From contig JAHJNL010000010.1 in NCBI GenBank assembly GCA_018820855.1, positions 62,001 to 126,000 of the forward strand: DNA of 64,000 nt, read 5' to 3'. The notes under the pieces were generated by a model, which was not told where the DNA came from, searched no databases, and saw only the letters and a program-made list of their open reading frames with translations. Made by a program: the position numbers and the translations under genes. Origin of the DNA: Pseudomonadota bacterium (GTDB lineage Bacteria > Desulfobacterota > Desulfobulbia > Desulfobulbales > Desulfocapsaceae). How positions within the stretch are numbered: the stretch's first letter is position 1; each line of letters starts with the position of its first letter. This document shows positions 16,120 to 24,720 of the stretch, piece by piece.

Positions 16120-18423
16120 ATGGATCAACAGCAGCTCAGGAACTTTGAAGCACGATGTATACAGGAGGAGCAACCCTTTTGTACAGCGGCATGCCCGATC
16201 CATATCGATGTCCGACCATTCATGGCCTGTATTGCCAAAGGTGATATGCGTGGTGCACGGCGCGTTCTTGATCGTACCATGCCCTTTGCCGATATTGTCG
16301 GCCGCATCTGTGATCAGTCCTGCCGTACGGCCTGTAAACGCAGGGAGATTGATTCCCCTCTAGCCATCGGCAGTCTGGAAAGATACTGTGTGTCAACGGT
16401 GCCTGCTGTTATCAAACCCCCAAAACTTCCCGGTAAAGGCGGCAGTGTTGCAGTCATAGGCAGCGGCTTGAGCGCCATGACCGCAGCCCTTGATCTCGCC
16501 CGCAAGGGACGTAATTCTCTTATTCTGACATGTGATGAAGCAATTGGCGGTACTCTTCGAACCTATGCGGAGGAGTTGTTGCCGGCCCAGGCACTTGCCA
16601 CTGCTGTAGAAACCCTTGATTTCTACGGTGTCTCCATTCAGTTCGGCTGTTCTCTCACCAACGAATTTTTTCAAACAATCCGACAAGATCACGATGCTGT
16701 TTTTCTGGATAGAGATTGTGCCGATCTTCATGGTTTGGCCGTTGATTGCGCCCATCCGGATCCGTTTACGCTAGGCATCGGCAGAGAAGGATGTTTTGCC
16801 GGCGGCGGGTGCCTGGAAAACAGCTATTCCGTCATCAAACAGGTTGAGGACGGACGTCGCGCTGCCCTGACCATTGAGCGATATCTGCAGCAGGTGTCCC
16901 TTACCGCCCAGCGTGAAAGGGAAGGAGCCTGCCCCACCAGGATGTATACGGTGACCACAGGTATCCAGTCACAACAAGAGGTTCTTCCTGCTGATCAGCA
17001 AGCAGGGTTTACTGCTGCAGAAGCGGTGCAGGAAGCCGCCCGGTGCATCCAGTGTCAATGCATGGAATGCGTTAAAGAATGCACTTTTCTTCAGGAGTTT
17101 CACGATTATCCAAAACAACTTGTCCGTAAGATCTATAATAACGAAGCCATTGTCCAGGGAACCCGGTCGGCGAACAGGATGATCAACTCGTGCAGCCTGT
17201 GCGGTCAGTGTCAGGTTGTTTGCCCCAACGACATCCCCGTGGCTGATGTCTGCCTTGCCAGTAGAAGGAGCATGGTGGAAAAATCCACCATGCCGCCTTC
17301 AGCACATGATTTTCCCCTGCAGGACATGGAGTTTAGTCAGAGTGATTTTTTTGCCATGACAAGGCACCAGCCAGGGAGTGACAGCAGCCGTTTTCTTTTT
17401 TACCCCGGTTGTCAGCTTGCCGGATCCGCACCGCAGGCGGTTGAACAGACCTACCTGCATCTTACCCAACAGCTCAGTGGTGGGGTAGGTCTGATGTTCG
17501 GTTGTTGCGGCATTCCGGCCCACTGGGCAGGCAGGCAGGAGCTTTTTGCTAAGACCATGCAGGATTTCCTTTTTGAGATTGAGGAGATGGGTAATCCGAT
17601 TATTATTACTGCCTGCTCAAGCTGTTATAGCATTTTTAAGGAATTTGCTCCGAACCTTTCCCTCCGCTCTCTTTGGCAGATTCTTGAAGATATCGACCTG
17701 CCCGAACAGAGAGGACTGATCCCCCAACAGCCAATGGCCATTTATGACCCGTGTACGGCCAGACATGAACCAGAGATACGTGACAGTGTACGCCGCTTGA
17801 CGAAGAAACTGGGATTCAGCATTGAAGAGCATCCGCTTTCAGGAAAGTTGGCTGATTGTTGCGGATATGGCGGTCTGATGCAGTTTGCCAATCCGGAACT
17901 TGGCGGAAAAACTGCCAGAAAAAAAGGGCAGCGCAGTGTCCACGACGGTCTGGCATACTGCTCCATGTGCCGTGACAATCTCGCCTCTTCAGGAAAACGT
18001 ATTGCCCATTTACTGGACTATCTTTTTCCTGCTGCAGATCCGGAAGACCCTGCTCTGCGCAGGAATCCCGGCTTCTCAAGGCGTCATGAAAACCGGGCAA
18101 GGTTGAAACAGCGCCTGCTTACCACCCTTTGGCATGAGGAATCGGATATGACTCCGGAGTATAAAAAAATTGAGCTCTTCATTACACCACTAATTATGGA
18201 GTTGTTGAATTCACGACATATCCTGGAGGACGATATTCAAAAGGTTATCTTTCAGGCAGAACAAACGGGAAGGAGACTGGTTGATCCTGAAAGCGGACAC
18301 TTCCTTGCCAGTTACAAACCGGTGCGGGTGACATACTGGGTGGAGTATGAACCGGGTATGCAGGGATTTATCATTCATAACGCTTACAGCCATCGAATGA
18401 GTCTGCCGGGAGACGTCAAATGA
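16120..18423 (+). CDS. FAD/iron-sulfur electron carrier (GltD-like N-terminus, dicluster ferredoxin, two CCG domains)
   Basis: 767 aa and modular. The N-terminus resembles the iron-sulfur domain of glutamate synthase beta subunits (CTAACPIHIDV, CDQSCRTACKR). A single FAD-type Rossmann motif, VAVIGSGLSAMTAALDLARKG, starts near 110. It is followed by the closing FAD segment GREGCFAGG...DGRRAALTIERYL near 220-255. The NAD(P)H-binding Rossmann module that GltD proteins carry between these is not visible. Two [4Fe-4S] motifs follow (CIQCQCMECVKEC near 309; CSLCGQCQVVCP near 357). Then come two CCG (heterodisulfide-reductase-like) domains, FYPGCQL...FGCCG near 427-464 and DPCTAR...DCCGYGG near 541-585. 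It could carry electrons between Mop and a thiol, ferredoxin or quinone-linked partner. I recall the NCBI family as pyridine nucleotide-disulfide oxidoreductase/dicluster-binding protein. Confidence 0.85.
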   Translation: MDQQQLRNFEARCIQEEQPFCTAACPIHIDVRPFMACIAKGDMRGARRVLDRTMPFADIVGRICDQSCRTACKRREIDSPLAIGSLERYCVSTVPAVIKPPKLPGKGGSVAVIGSGLSAMTAALDLARKGRNSLILTCDEAIGGTLRTYAEELLPAQALATAVETLDFYGVSIQFGCSLTNEFFQTIRQDHDAVFLDRDCADLHGLAVDCAHPDPFTLGIGREGCFAGGGCLENSYSVIKQVEDGRRAALTIERYLQQVSLTAQREREGACPTRMYTVTTGIQSQQEVLPADQQAGFTAAEAVQEAARCIQCQCMECVKECTFLQEFHDYPKQLVRKIYNNEAIVQGTRSANRMINSCSLCGQCQVVCPNDIPVADVCLASRRSMVEKSTMPPSAHDFPLQDMEFSQSDFFAMTRHQPGSDSSRFLFYPGCQLAGSAPQAVEQTYLHLTQQLSGGVGLMFGCCGIPAHWAGRQELFAKTMQDFLFEIEEMGNPIIITACSSCYSIFKEFAPNLSLRSLWQILEDIDLPEQRGLIPQQPMAIYDPCTARHEPEIRDSVRRLTKKLGFSIEEHPLSGKLADCCGYGGLMQFANPELGGKTARKKGQRSVHDGLAYCSMCRDNLASSGKRIAHLLDYLFPAADPEDPALRRNPGFSRRHENRARLKQRLLTTLWHEESDMTPEYKKIELFITPLIMELLNSRHILEDDIQKVIFQAEQTGRRLVDPESGHFLASYKPVRVTYWVEYEPGMQGFIIHNAYSHRMSLPGDVK

Positions 18424-18629
18424 GCAATTTTTCCTTCATTGCAGAAACGGACTGGCGCTGTGCCTGCTGTAATAAAAACCTTCAGGCAAGCAAGGTGAAT
18501 GTGGAATATATGGGCTCTGTCTTCAATGTTGAACTGATGGTCTGTCCTGACTGCGGTTTTGTCCTTATTCCGGAAGACCTGGCCCTTGGTAAAATGCTCC
18601 AGGTTGAACAGCTTCTTGAAGATAAATAA
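18420..18629 (+). CDS. Small double-CxxC redox protein (DVU_1557-like)
   Basis: 69 aa, starting at an ATGA overlap with the previous stop. Two Cys pairs (CACC and CPDC, about 38 residues apart) make a rubredoxin-like or zinc-ribbon-like fold, followed by an acidic tail. The position in the operon and the size match what I recall as the DVU_1557 family of redox proteins next to aldehyde oxidoreductase genes in Desulfovibrio. The cysteines could bind iron for one-electron transfer or bind zinc; the sequence does not decide this. Confidence 0.8.
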   Translation: MSNFSFIAETDWRCACCNKNLQASKVNVEYMGSVFNVELMVCPDCGFVLIPEDLALGKMLQVEQLLEDK

Positions 18630-18638
18630 GAATCTCTC

Positions 18639-19376
18639 ATGTCTCTCTTATGCCACGGTCATACAGCATCCCTGCTCTGTGAACAGAAAGAACTGCAGCG
18701 GATGACAGGCGATACCCTTCGTCCCGGAGGACTGGAGCTGACAAACAGGGCCATGCAGTTCTGCAACCTGCCTGCCCACAGTACTGTTCTTGATGTGGGG
18801 TGCGGTTATGGTCAGACCATGGCTCTTCTCTCTGCACAATTCGGTCTTCATGTCATGGGGCTTGATCCGGCAGAATCCATGTTGCGGAAAACGGCAGAAC
18901 TGCTTCCAGCTTCTCTAATATTCCAGGCAGATGCAGCAGCTATTCCTGTGCGAAGCAATTTCTTCGATGCTCTCATTGCGGAGTGTGTGCTCTCTCTTCT
19001 GGCTGATATGCAGGCAAGTCTGGAGGAGATGCATCGTGTACTTGTTCAGGGCGGAAGACTGGTCCTGACCGATATCTACGCAAGAAAAGAAAACTTCCTG
19101 CCCGGAGTGCCGCAGAGTGGTATTCACAGCTGCTTTAACGGCGCGGTTTCCATTGACACCATCAGGGAATGTCTGCAGGCCGCCGGATTTACCATACTGC
19201 TTCTTGAGGATCATACCAGATTCCTGCGGCAACTCGCCGGTCAGATAATCTTCTCATTCGGCAGCCTGGAAGCGTTCTGGCAGCTCTTCATGGGGGTGGA
19301 TAAAGCGGCAACTACCTGCGGTTCCATTGCCAACGCAAAACCCGGCTATTATCTGCTTATTGCCGCAAAGGAGTAA
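18639..19376 (+). CDS. trsM: Class I SAM-dependent methyltransferase (DVU_1556-like, TrsM)
   Basis: 245 aa. Motif I is VLDVGCGYGQTMALL, the acidic ribose contact is in VMGLDPAESML, and a further motif reads FFDALIAECVLSLL. This is a Methyltransf_11-type fold. About 60 residues at the N-terminus precede the fold and include HGHTASLLCEQKELQRMTG...RPGG. Cys-rich neighbours and a radical SAM gene two positions downstream suggest a role in modifying a cofactor or peptide rather than general metabolism, but the substrate is unknown. The name TrsM follows my memory of the NCBI family; the start lies 9 bp after the previous stop. Confidence 0.8.
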   Translation: MSLLCHGHTASLLCEQKELQRMTGDTLRPGGLELTNRAMQFCNLPAHSTVLDVGCGYGQTMALLSAQFGLHVMGLDPAESMLRKTAELLPASLIFQADAAAIPVRSNFFDALIAECVLSLLADMQASLEEMHRVLVQGGRLVLTDIYARKENFLPGVPQSGIHSCFNGAVSIDTIRECLQAAGFTILLLEDHTRFLRQLAGQIIFSFGSLEAFWQLFMGVDKAATTCGSIANAKPGYYLLIAAKE

Positions 19377-19381
19377 TTGCT

Positions 19382-19837
19382 ATGGATGATACAACGTTGC
19401 GCATCATGCAGCTTGGTTCCCAGGGATTACGCTGCAGTCAGATATTGATGCAGCTTGCCCTTGAAGATATGGGGGAGGCCAACGTCGGTCTGGTTCGTGC
19501 CCTGTCGGGCCTGTGTAATGGCCTGGGCTCCGGAGAAATATGCGGAGCTGCAAGTGGAGGCGCCTGCGTTATTGCCTTTTATGCTGCAAAAGGGGACAGC
19601 AGTGAAGAGGAAGAGCAGGATTATCAGTTGATGCTTGCCGAGTTCATGGGATGGTTCAAAGAGACGGCTCCCCCCAGATGGGGAGGTGTCAGATGTGATG
19701 AGATCATTTCCGGTGGGGCTGCCATGGAAACAGAGAAATGTGGTGACATCGTCGCTGCGACCCGCAACAGGATTCTGGAAATATTGGCCACATACGGCTT
19801 TGATCCGAGTTTGCCGAGAGAATCAGGCCATGAATGA
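19382..19837 (+). CDS. C-GCAxxG-C-C family protein (DVU_1555-like)
   Basis: 151 aa with the family signature: RCSQI near residue 20, GSGEICGAASGGACVI near 55 and RCDEIISGG near 110. Families with this spacing of Cys residues are thought to bind a metal or iron-sulfur cluster, and many sit beside redox genes. It lies 5 bp after the methyltransferase, and its last codons overlap the start of the radical SAM gene by 8 bp, so translation is probably coupled. Its role in the operon is unknown; a cluster carrier or scaffold is possible. Confidence 0.83.
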   Translation: MDDTTLRIMQLGSQGLRCSQILMQLALEDMGEANVGLVRALSGLCNGLGSGEICGAASGGACVIAFYAAKGDSSEEEEQDYQLMLAEFMGWFKETAPPRWGGVRCDEIISGGAAMETEKCGDIVAATRNRILEILATYGFDPSLPRESGHE

Positions 19838-21221
19838 GAAGAGCAGCAGTGATATCCTTTCCTCAACAAAGAGCATCTGCCCTGTCTGCCTGAAGCGTCT
19901 GTCTGCTGTTCGGGAAAAACATGGTGACGATGTCTATCTGGTAAAAAAATGTTTTGAGCACGGAGAATTCAAGACGATAATCTGGCGTGGCCCCTTATCT
20001 TTTACTTCCTGGAAACGTCCGAAAAAGGCGTCGTCGCCGCAACATACGTTCACAAAATCAGAGCGGGGGTGCCCCCACGATTGCGGGCTCTGCCCCAGTC
20101 ACGGCCAGCATACCTGTACTGCACTCATAGAGATCACAACACGCTGTAATCTCCGCTGCAAGGTATGTTTTGCCGATGCCGGCAGTAACACGGCGGCAGA
20201 TCCGTCTCTAGACAAAATCGCTTTTTTCTATGACCGGCTCATGCAGGCAAGCGGTTCCTGTAACGTTCAGCTGTCCGGCGGTGAGCCCACGGTAAGAGAT
20301 GATCTTGCAGATATCGTCAGGCTTGGCCGGGAAAAAGGCTTTTCTTTTCTGCAGCTGAATACCAACGGCATCCGCCTGGCAGAGGATGAAGCCTATGCGA
20401 AAAGCCTGAAGGACGCCGGCTTATCATCTGTCTTTCTCCAGTTTGACGGCCTGAGCGACGAAGTCCACCTGGCCCTGCGGGGACGTGCCCTTTCAGAGAT
20501 CAAGGAAATGGCCATTGTAAACTGCGCTCTTGCCGGTCTCGGGGTCGTGCTGGTACCTACGATTGTGCCAGGTGTCAACACCCAGGAACTTGCCGGAATT
20601 ATAGACTATGCAGCGAGATTTTCACCAACTGTGCGCGGAGTCCATTTCCAGCCGGTAAGCTATTTCGGCCGCTATCCGGAGCCGCCGCTGGACAGTGCCC
20701 GCATAACACTGCCGGAAATATTGATGCACATAGAAGAACAGACCAACGGTGAGATACCGGCACATCTTTTTTCACCACCCTCCTGTGAACATGCCCTCTG
20801 TTCCTTCCATGCCAATTTTCTGGTTCAGGAAGATCATAGCTTGAAAGGAATTACTTCCTGGCAACAGAACTGTTGCGCAGCCACCGAGAAAAAAGGAAAG
20901 ATCCCCGCGGCTGTTGTGGGCAGAGAGAAAAGTGTCAGCTTTACTGCCAGGCAATGGTCTGCTCCCAGCGCCTGCAAGTGCACCCCTGCAGAAGTTCCTG
21001 AAAATGAAGATGAACTGGATTTCTTTCTCAGAAGGGCAAAAACCCATACCTTTTCCATCTCCGGTATGGCCTTCCAGGATGCATGGAATCTGGATATTGA
21101 GCGATTGCAGGGCTGCTGTATCCATGTAGTCTCTCCTGAAGGAAACCTGATACCTTTCTGTGCCTATAACCTGACGTCAAGTCAGGGCAGAGGGCTGCAC
21201 AGAGCAGGGGGTGGCCAGTGA
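19830..21221 (+). CDS. trsS: Radical SAM protein (TrsS-like)
   Basis: 463 aa from the ATG at 19830; the track start at 19635 lies inside the previous gene. An N-terminal Cys-rich segment (CPVCLKRL, GCPHDCGLCPSH) precedes the radical SAM motif TTRCNLRCKVCFADAG near 115. It is followed by VQLSGGEPTVRDDL (the GGE motif) and LQLNTNGIRLA. The C-terminal part has further Cys residues (CEHALCSFH, NCCAATE, CKCTP, GCCIHVV, IPFCAYN). The layout is like radical SAM enzymes with auxiliary clusters. I recall TrsS as a family with some selenocysteine members; no in-frame TGA occurs before the end here, so this would be a Cys form. It probably makes a radical-based modification in the Mop system. Confidence 0.85.
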   Translation: MNEKSSSDILSSTKSICPVCLKRLSAVREKHGDDVYLVKKCFEHGEFKTIIWRGPLSFTSWKRPKKASSPQHTFTKSERGCPHDCGLCPSHGQHTCTALIEITTRCNLRCKVCFADAGSNTAADPSLDKIAFFYDRLMQASGSCNVQLSGGEPTVRDDLADIVRLGREKGFSFLQLNTNGIRLAEDEAYAKSLKDAGLSSVFLQFDGLSDEVHLALRGRALSEIKEMAIVNCALAGLGVVLVPTIVPGVNTQELAGIIDYAARFSPTVRGVHFQPVSYFGRYPEPPLDSARITLPEILMHIEEQTNGEIPAHLFSPPSCEHALCSFHANFLVQEDHSLKGITSWQQNCCAATEKKGKIPAAVVGREKSVSFTARQWSAPSACKCTPAEVPENEDELDFFLRRAKTHTFSISGMAFQDAWNLDIERLQGCCIHVVSPEGNLIPFCAYNLTSSQGRGLHRAGGGQ

Positions 21222-22534
21222 AAAGGAGCAGCGTTGAAGTTATCATGCAGCAGAGCATGGGGCTGGGAGGAGAGTTGTTCCCTGATCGTGCTGCTATTGA
21301 GTGCTATCAGATGGGCAGGCTGCAGGAGACAATCGGTCATGCCATGAAAAACAGCACTTTTTACCGCGACAAGATGGCAGGAATAGCTGCAATGGATTTC
21401 ACTGATTATCACTCGCTTTCCCTCCTGCCCTTTACAAGTGAAGATGATCTGCGCCGCCATGGTCAGGATATGCTCTGCGTCAGTCAGGATGAGGTAGCCC
21501 GTATCATCACCATGCAGAGTTCCGGTACTACCGGCGCACCCAAGCGGCTGTTTTTTACCGAGGATGATCTTGAGCGTACCATCGATTTTTTTCATCATGG
21601 CATGAAATCCCTGGCCAAACCGGGTGAGAAGGCAGTGATTCTGCTGCCGGGCAGCACTCCTGATTCCACAGGTGACCTTTTGTCCCGCGCCCTTGAGAGA
21701 ATGAATGTCAGCAGTCGGGTATACGGACTGGTGAACGATCCGCAGCAGGCGGCAGAGGAAGTGTTTGTCGAACCATTTGACGTGCTTGTCGGCTTTCCTG
21801 TGCAGATCCTGGCCCTGTCCCGGACCCAGGCAGCACAGGCTGGCACAGCCGGACAGCTTAAATCCGTTCTCCTCTGTTCTGATTATATTCCGCAAACCGT
21901 CTGTGATGAATTGTCGGCCAGGTGGCAGTGCCGGGTATTCAGCCATTACGGTACAGTTGAAACCGGCCTTGGAGGCGGGGTTGAATGCGAAGGGCTGTGT
22001 GGCTGTCATCTGCGTGAAGCAGATCTGCTTTTTGAAGTGATCCGTCCCAAAACAGATGTTGTACTCGCTGCAGGTGAATGGGGAGAAATTGTTTGTTCCA
22101 CTCTCAGCCGCAGGGGTATGCCTCTGATTCGCTATCGTACCGGTGATTATGGTCGTCTGCTCAGCGGGCCATGTGTGTGCGGCAGTCACATTGCACGACT
22201 GGATAAGGTGCGCGGCAGAATAAGTCAGGTCCTGCAGTTGGACAACGGACACGCCATCTCCATGGATATGCTGGATGAGACCCTGCTTTCTCTGCCAGGT
22301 GTTCTTGATTTTCAGGCTGTACTGCAAAAAGAAGAGAATGGCCGTGACAGACTCTCTATCCAGTTAGCTCTCATACCGGAAAGTAAAAATCACGTTGTTA
22401 AGCATGCGGCAGTGCTGCTCAAGGAAATAGCACAGCTGGAGAATATCCGGGTCTCCCTTGAGGAAAATTCCACAGGCCGCATCAATAAAGGGAAACGCAT
22501 AATCGAAGACCAAAGAGGAAAAAAACAGCTATGA
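21218..22534 (+). CDS. PaaK-like AMP-forming CoA ligase (DVU_1553-like)
   Basis: 438 aa, starting with a GTG that overlaps the previous stop. The size and motifs fit the phenylacetate-CoA ligase (PaaK) branch of adenylating enzymes: P-loop MQSSGTTGAPKRLFFTEDD near 97, SHYGTVETGLGG near 245, and LIRYRTGDYGRL near 305. It should activate a carboxylate with ATP. Aldehyde oxidoreductase produces carboxylates, so the ligase might activate the Mop product. Equally, it might adenylate a cofactor precursor or a protein, since neighbours look like maturation factors. The catalytic Lys region near the C-terminus (SLEENSTGRINKGKR) appears present. Confidence 0.83.
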   Translation: MKRSSVEVIMQQSMGLGGELFPDRAAIECYQMGRLQETIGHAMKNSTFYRDKMAGIAAMDFTDYHSLSLLPFTSEDDLRRHGQDMLCVSQDEVARIITMQSSGTTGAPKRLFFTEDDLERTIDFFHHGMKSLAKPGEKAVILLPGSTPDSTGDLLSRALERMNVSSRVYGLVNDPQQAAEEVFVEPFDVLVGFPVQILALSRTQAAQAGTAGQLKSVLLCSDYIPQTVCDELSARWQCRVFSHYGTVETGLGGGVECEGLCGCHLREADLLFEVIRPKTDVVLAAGEWGEIVCSTLSRRGMPLIRYRTGDYGRLLSGPCVCGSHIARLDKVRGRISQVLQLDNGHAISMDMLDETLLSLPGVLDFQAVLQKEENGRDRLSIQLALIPESKNHVVKHAAVLLKEIAQLENIRVSLEENSTGRINKGKRIIEDQRGKKQL

Positions 22535-23577
22535 AAAAGCTTATTCAACAGGTTTGTGATATCTTGGCAGATGGTGAAGATCTGGTGATGGCTACCATCT
22601 GCAGCAAAAACGGGTCGGCGCCCCGTATAGCTGGAGCCAGAATGATCGTCCGTGCAGATGGCAGAATTTTCGGAACCATCGGCGGCGGCATGGTCGAGGC
22701 CAAGGCAATAAAAGAGTCGGTACAGTCCTTTACCCATAAAAAATCGACGCGCCGTTTCTTTGATCTGAGCAATGCCGATGCCGCCGGAACAGATATGATA
22801 TGCGGTGGAACCATGGAGGTTTTTCTGGAATACATCTCGGCGGAACCGGAAAATATAAAGGTGTTCAGCGAGTTGCTTACAGCTCTTGACAGCGGGCGCA
22901 GGGTCTCCTTTGTCAGCAAACTCAATGGGCAGGCGAACAGCAGTTCACGCTTTGTTATCGCTGGTTGTGGAAAATCAAACCGTTGCCAGGCTCCGGATGT
23001 ACTTCGTGCAATTGTCAATAAACTCCGTCTCACCACATCCTCCCCTACTGTTATTATTTACGATGAGGAAGAGTATCTGGTTTCCTACTTTTCAATTCCG
23101 GGTGAGATCTTTCTTCTCGGTGCCGGTCACGTTGCCGCCTGTACTGCGGAAGCTGCCGCCATGGTAGGATTTCGGATCATTGTCATGGATGACAGGTCCG
23201 AGTTTGCCAATCAAGAGCGGTTTCCCTCCGCTGACGAAGTTGTTGTCCTTCCCTCCTTCGCCGATTGTTTTCAGGGGCATGACGTTTCACCGGACAGCTA
23301 TCTGGTTATTGTAACCAGAGGACACATGCATGACCGCGATGTCCTTGAACAGGCGCTCCGTACCAATGCCGGCTACATCGGTATGATCGGCAGCCGGAAA
23401 AAACGTGATGCCATTTACAGCAATCTTCTGGAAAGCGGTATGGTACAGGAACAGTTGGATCGGGTCTTCTGTCCCATCGGTCTTTCCATAGAGGCTGATA
23501 CGCCCGAGGAGATCGCGGTGAGTATTGTCGCGGAATTGATACAGCAAAGAGCAACAGGGCAGAATCGTGGGAAATGA
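22531..23577 (+). CDS. xdhC: XdhC/CoxI family molybdenum cofactor insertion protein
   Basis: 348 aa with the two parts of the family: an N-terminal XdhC_CoxI domain (VMATICSKNGSAPRIAGARM, GTIGGGMVEA) and a C-terminal Rossmann domain (IFLLGAGHVAACTAEAAAMVGF, VIVTRGHMHD, YIGMIGSRKK). XdhC proteins bind sulfurated molybdenum cofactor and deliver it to enzymes of the xanthine oxidase family. Mop belongs to that family, so the role is well supported by context. The ATG overlaps the ligase stop by 4 bp. Confidence 0.9.
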   Translation: MKKLIQQVCDILADGEDLVMATICSKNGSAPRIAGARMIVRADGRIFGTIGGGMVEAKAIKESVQSFTHKKSTRRFFDLSNADAAGTDMICGGTMEVFLEYISAEPENIKVFSELLTALDSGRRVSFVSKLNGQANSSSRFVIAGCGKSNRCQAPDVLRAIVNKLRLTTSSPTVIIYDEEEYLVSYFSIPGEIFLLGAGHVAACTAEAAAMVGFRIIVMDDRSEFANQERFPSADEVVVLPSFADCFQGHDVSPDSYLVIVTRGHMHDRDVLEQALRTNAGYIGMIGSRKKRDAIYSNLLESGMVQEQLDRVFCPIGLSIEADTPEEIAVSIVAELIQQRATGQNRGK

Positions 23578-24718
23578 GATTGCAGCCATCATTCCCGCTG
23601 CCGGCTTTTCCTCCAGGATGGGGAAGCTAAAGGCACTGCTCCCCCTTGGGGAAACGACAGTGCTGGGACAACTCATTGCCCTGTTGCAGTGCTGCGCTAT
23701 CCGTGACATTATCGTTGTCACCGGTCACAGGTCGGAAGAAGTCGGGCAGGTTGCCGTCGAGGCGGGTGCCCGGGCCGTATACAATGATGACTATGAGCTG
23801 GGAATGTTCACTTCGATCAAAACCGGTATCAAGGCCTTGAGCCCGGAGACAGATGGCTTTTTCCTGCATCCGGTGGATATTCCTTTGATCCGCAGGGGAA
23901 CAATCGGGCTGCTGTTCGAGGCCTTTGCCGCATTTCCTCAAGCAATTATTTACCCTGTCTTTCAGGGCAGGCGGGGGCATCCGCCTCTTATTACCACCTC
24001 GCTTTCTCAGCACATTCTCAAAAGTGATGCGCCGCACGGCCTGCGTGATCTGCTTGAGCAGGCAGACAGGCAGAGCATCGTGTCAGTCCGGGAGATTGAG
24101 GTGCCGGATGCAAACATCCTCTTTGATATGGATACCATGACTGACTACCGATCCGGTGTCGATCTCTATTGCAAAAGAGATGTGCCGACCATGGATGAGT
24201 GCAGGTTTCTGTTGCAGAGGATGTTCAAAATGCCAGCAAAGGGACTTGCCCATGCAGAACGGGTTGCTGATCTTGCCGTAGCAATTTGTGCACATATAGC
24301 CGAGAAAAGGGCAGAGGGGCCGGACCGTGACATTTGCCGGGCAGCCGGCTTGCTGCACGATATCGCCAAAGGGCACGCTAATCATGAAGTGGAGGGGGGG
24401 CGTTGGCTGCGTCAACTCGGGTTTGAGCGGACGGCAGATATCGTTGCAGCCCACAAGGATACAGAACTCGCTCCGGATACTCAGGTCACGGAAAAAGAAA
24501 TTGTCTACATTGCCGATAAGATGGTGAGCGGAAACAGGCTGGTCAGTGTGGCGGAACGTTTCCAGGAAAAGATGGATCTGTATGCAGACAATCCAGAGGC
24601 CTGCGCAGCAATCAAAAGACGTCTGCACCATGCCATGAACGTTATGGCAGCCATTGAAGATGAAACAGGTACAAGTCTGGATGCCATTGCTGCCGCCCTG
24701 CAAGAGGGGATAACCTGA
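23567..24718 (+). CDS. MobA-like nucleotidyltransferase fused to an HD domain (DVU_1551-like)
   Basis: 383 aa, two domains. The first (1-190) is a MobA/MocA-type NTP transferase with AAGFSSRMGKLKALLP, VTGHRSEEV and HPVDIPLI. In related enzymes it joins CTP to molybdopterin to give the MCD form that Mop needs. The second (about 200-383) is an HD domain with HAERVADLAVAICAH and AAGLLHDIAKGHANHE, as in metal-dependent phosphohydrolases. The start is a GTG overlapping xdhC by 11 bp. The fusion is notable because MocA itself has no HD domain; the HD part might remove a phosphate or hydrolyse a nucleotide by-product. Confidence 0.88.
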   Translation: MGNEIAAIIPAAGFSSRMGKLKALLPLGETTVLGQLIALLQCCAIRDIIVVTGHRSEEVGQVAVEAGARAVYNDDYELGMFTSIKTGIKALSPETDGFFLHPVDIPLIRRGTIGLLFEAFAAFPQAIIYPVFQGRRGHPPLITTSLSQHILKSDAPHGLRDLLEQADRQSIVSVREIEVPDANILFDMDTMTDYRSGVDLYCKRDVPTMDECRFLLQRMFKMPAKGLAHAERVADLAVAICAHIAEKRAEGPDRDICRAAGLLHDIAKGHANHEVEGGRWLRQLGFERTADIVAAHKDTELAPDTQVTEKEIVYIADKMVSGNRLVSVAERFQEKMDLYADNPEACAAIKRRLHHAMNVMAAIEDETGTSLDAIAAALQEGIT

Positions 24719-24720
24719 CA

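Noticed and set aside
21219-21221. The TGA ending trsS as a possible selenocysteine codon
   Set aside because: The frame beyond it lies within the next gene, which has good motifs from its own start; no extension of TrsS is plausible.
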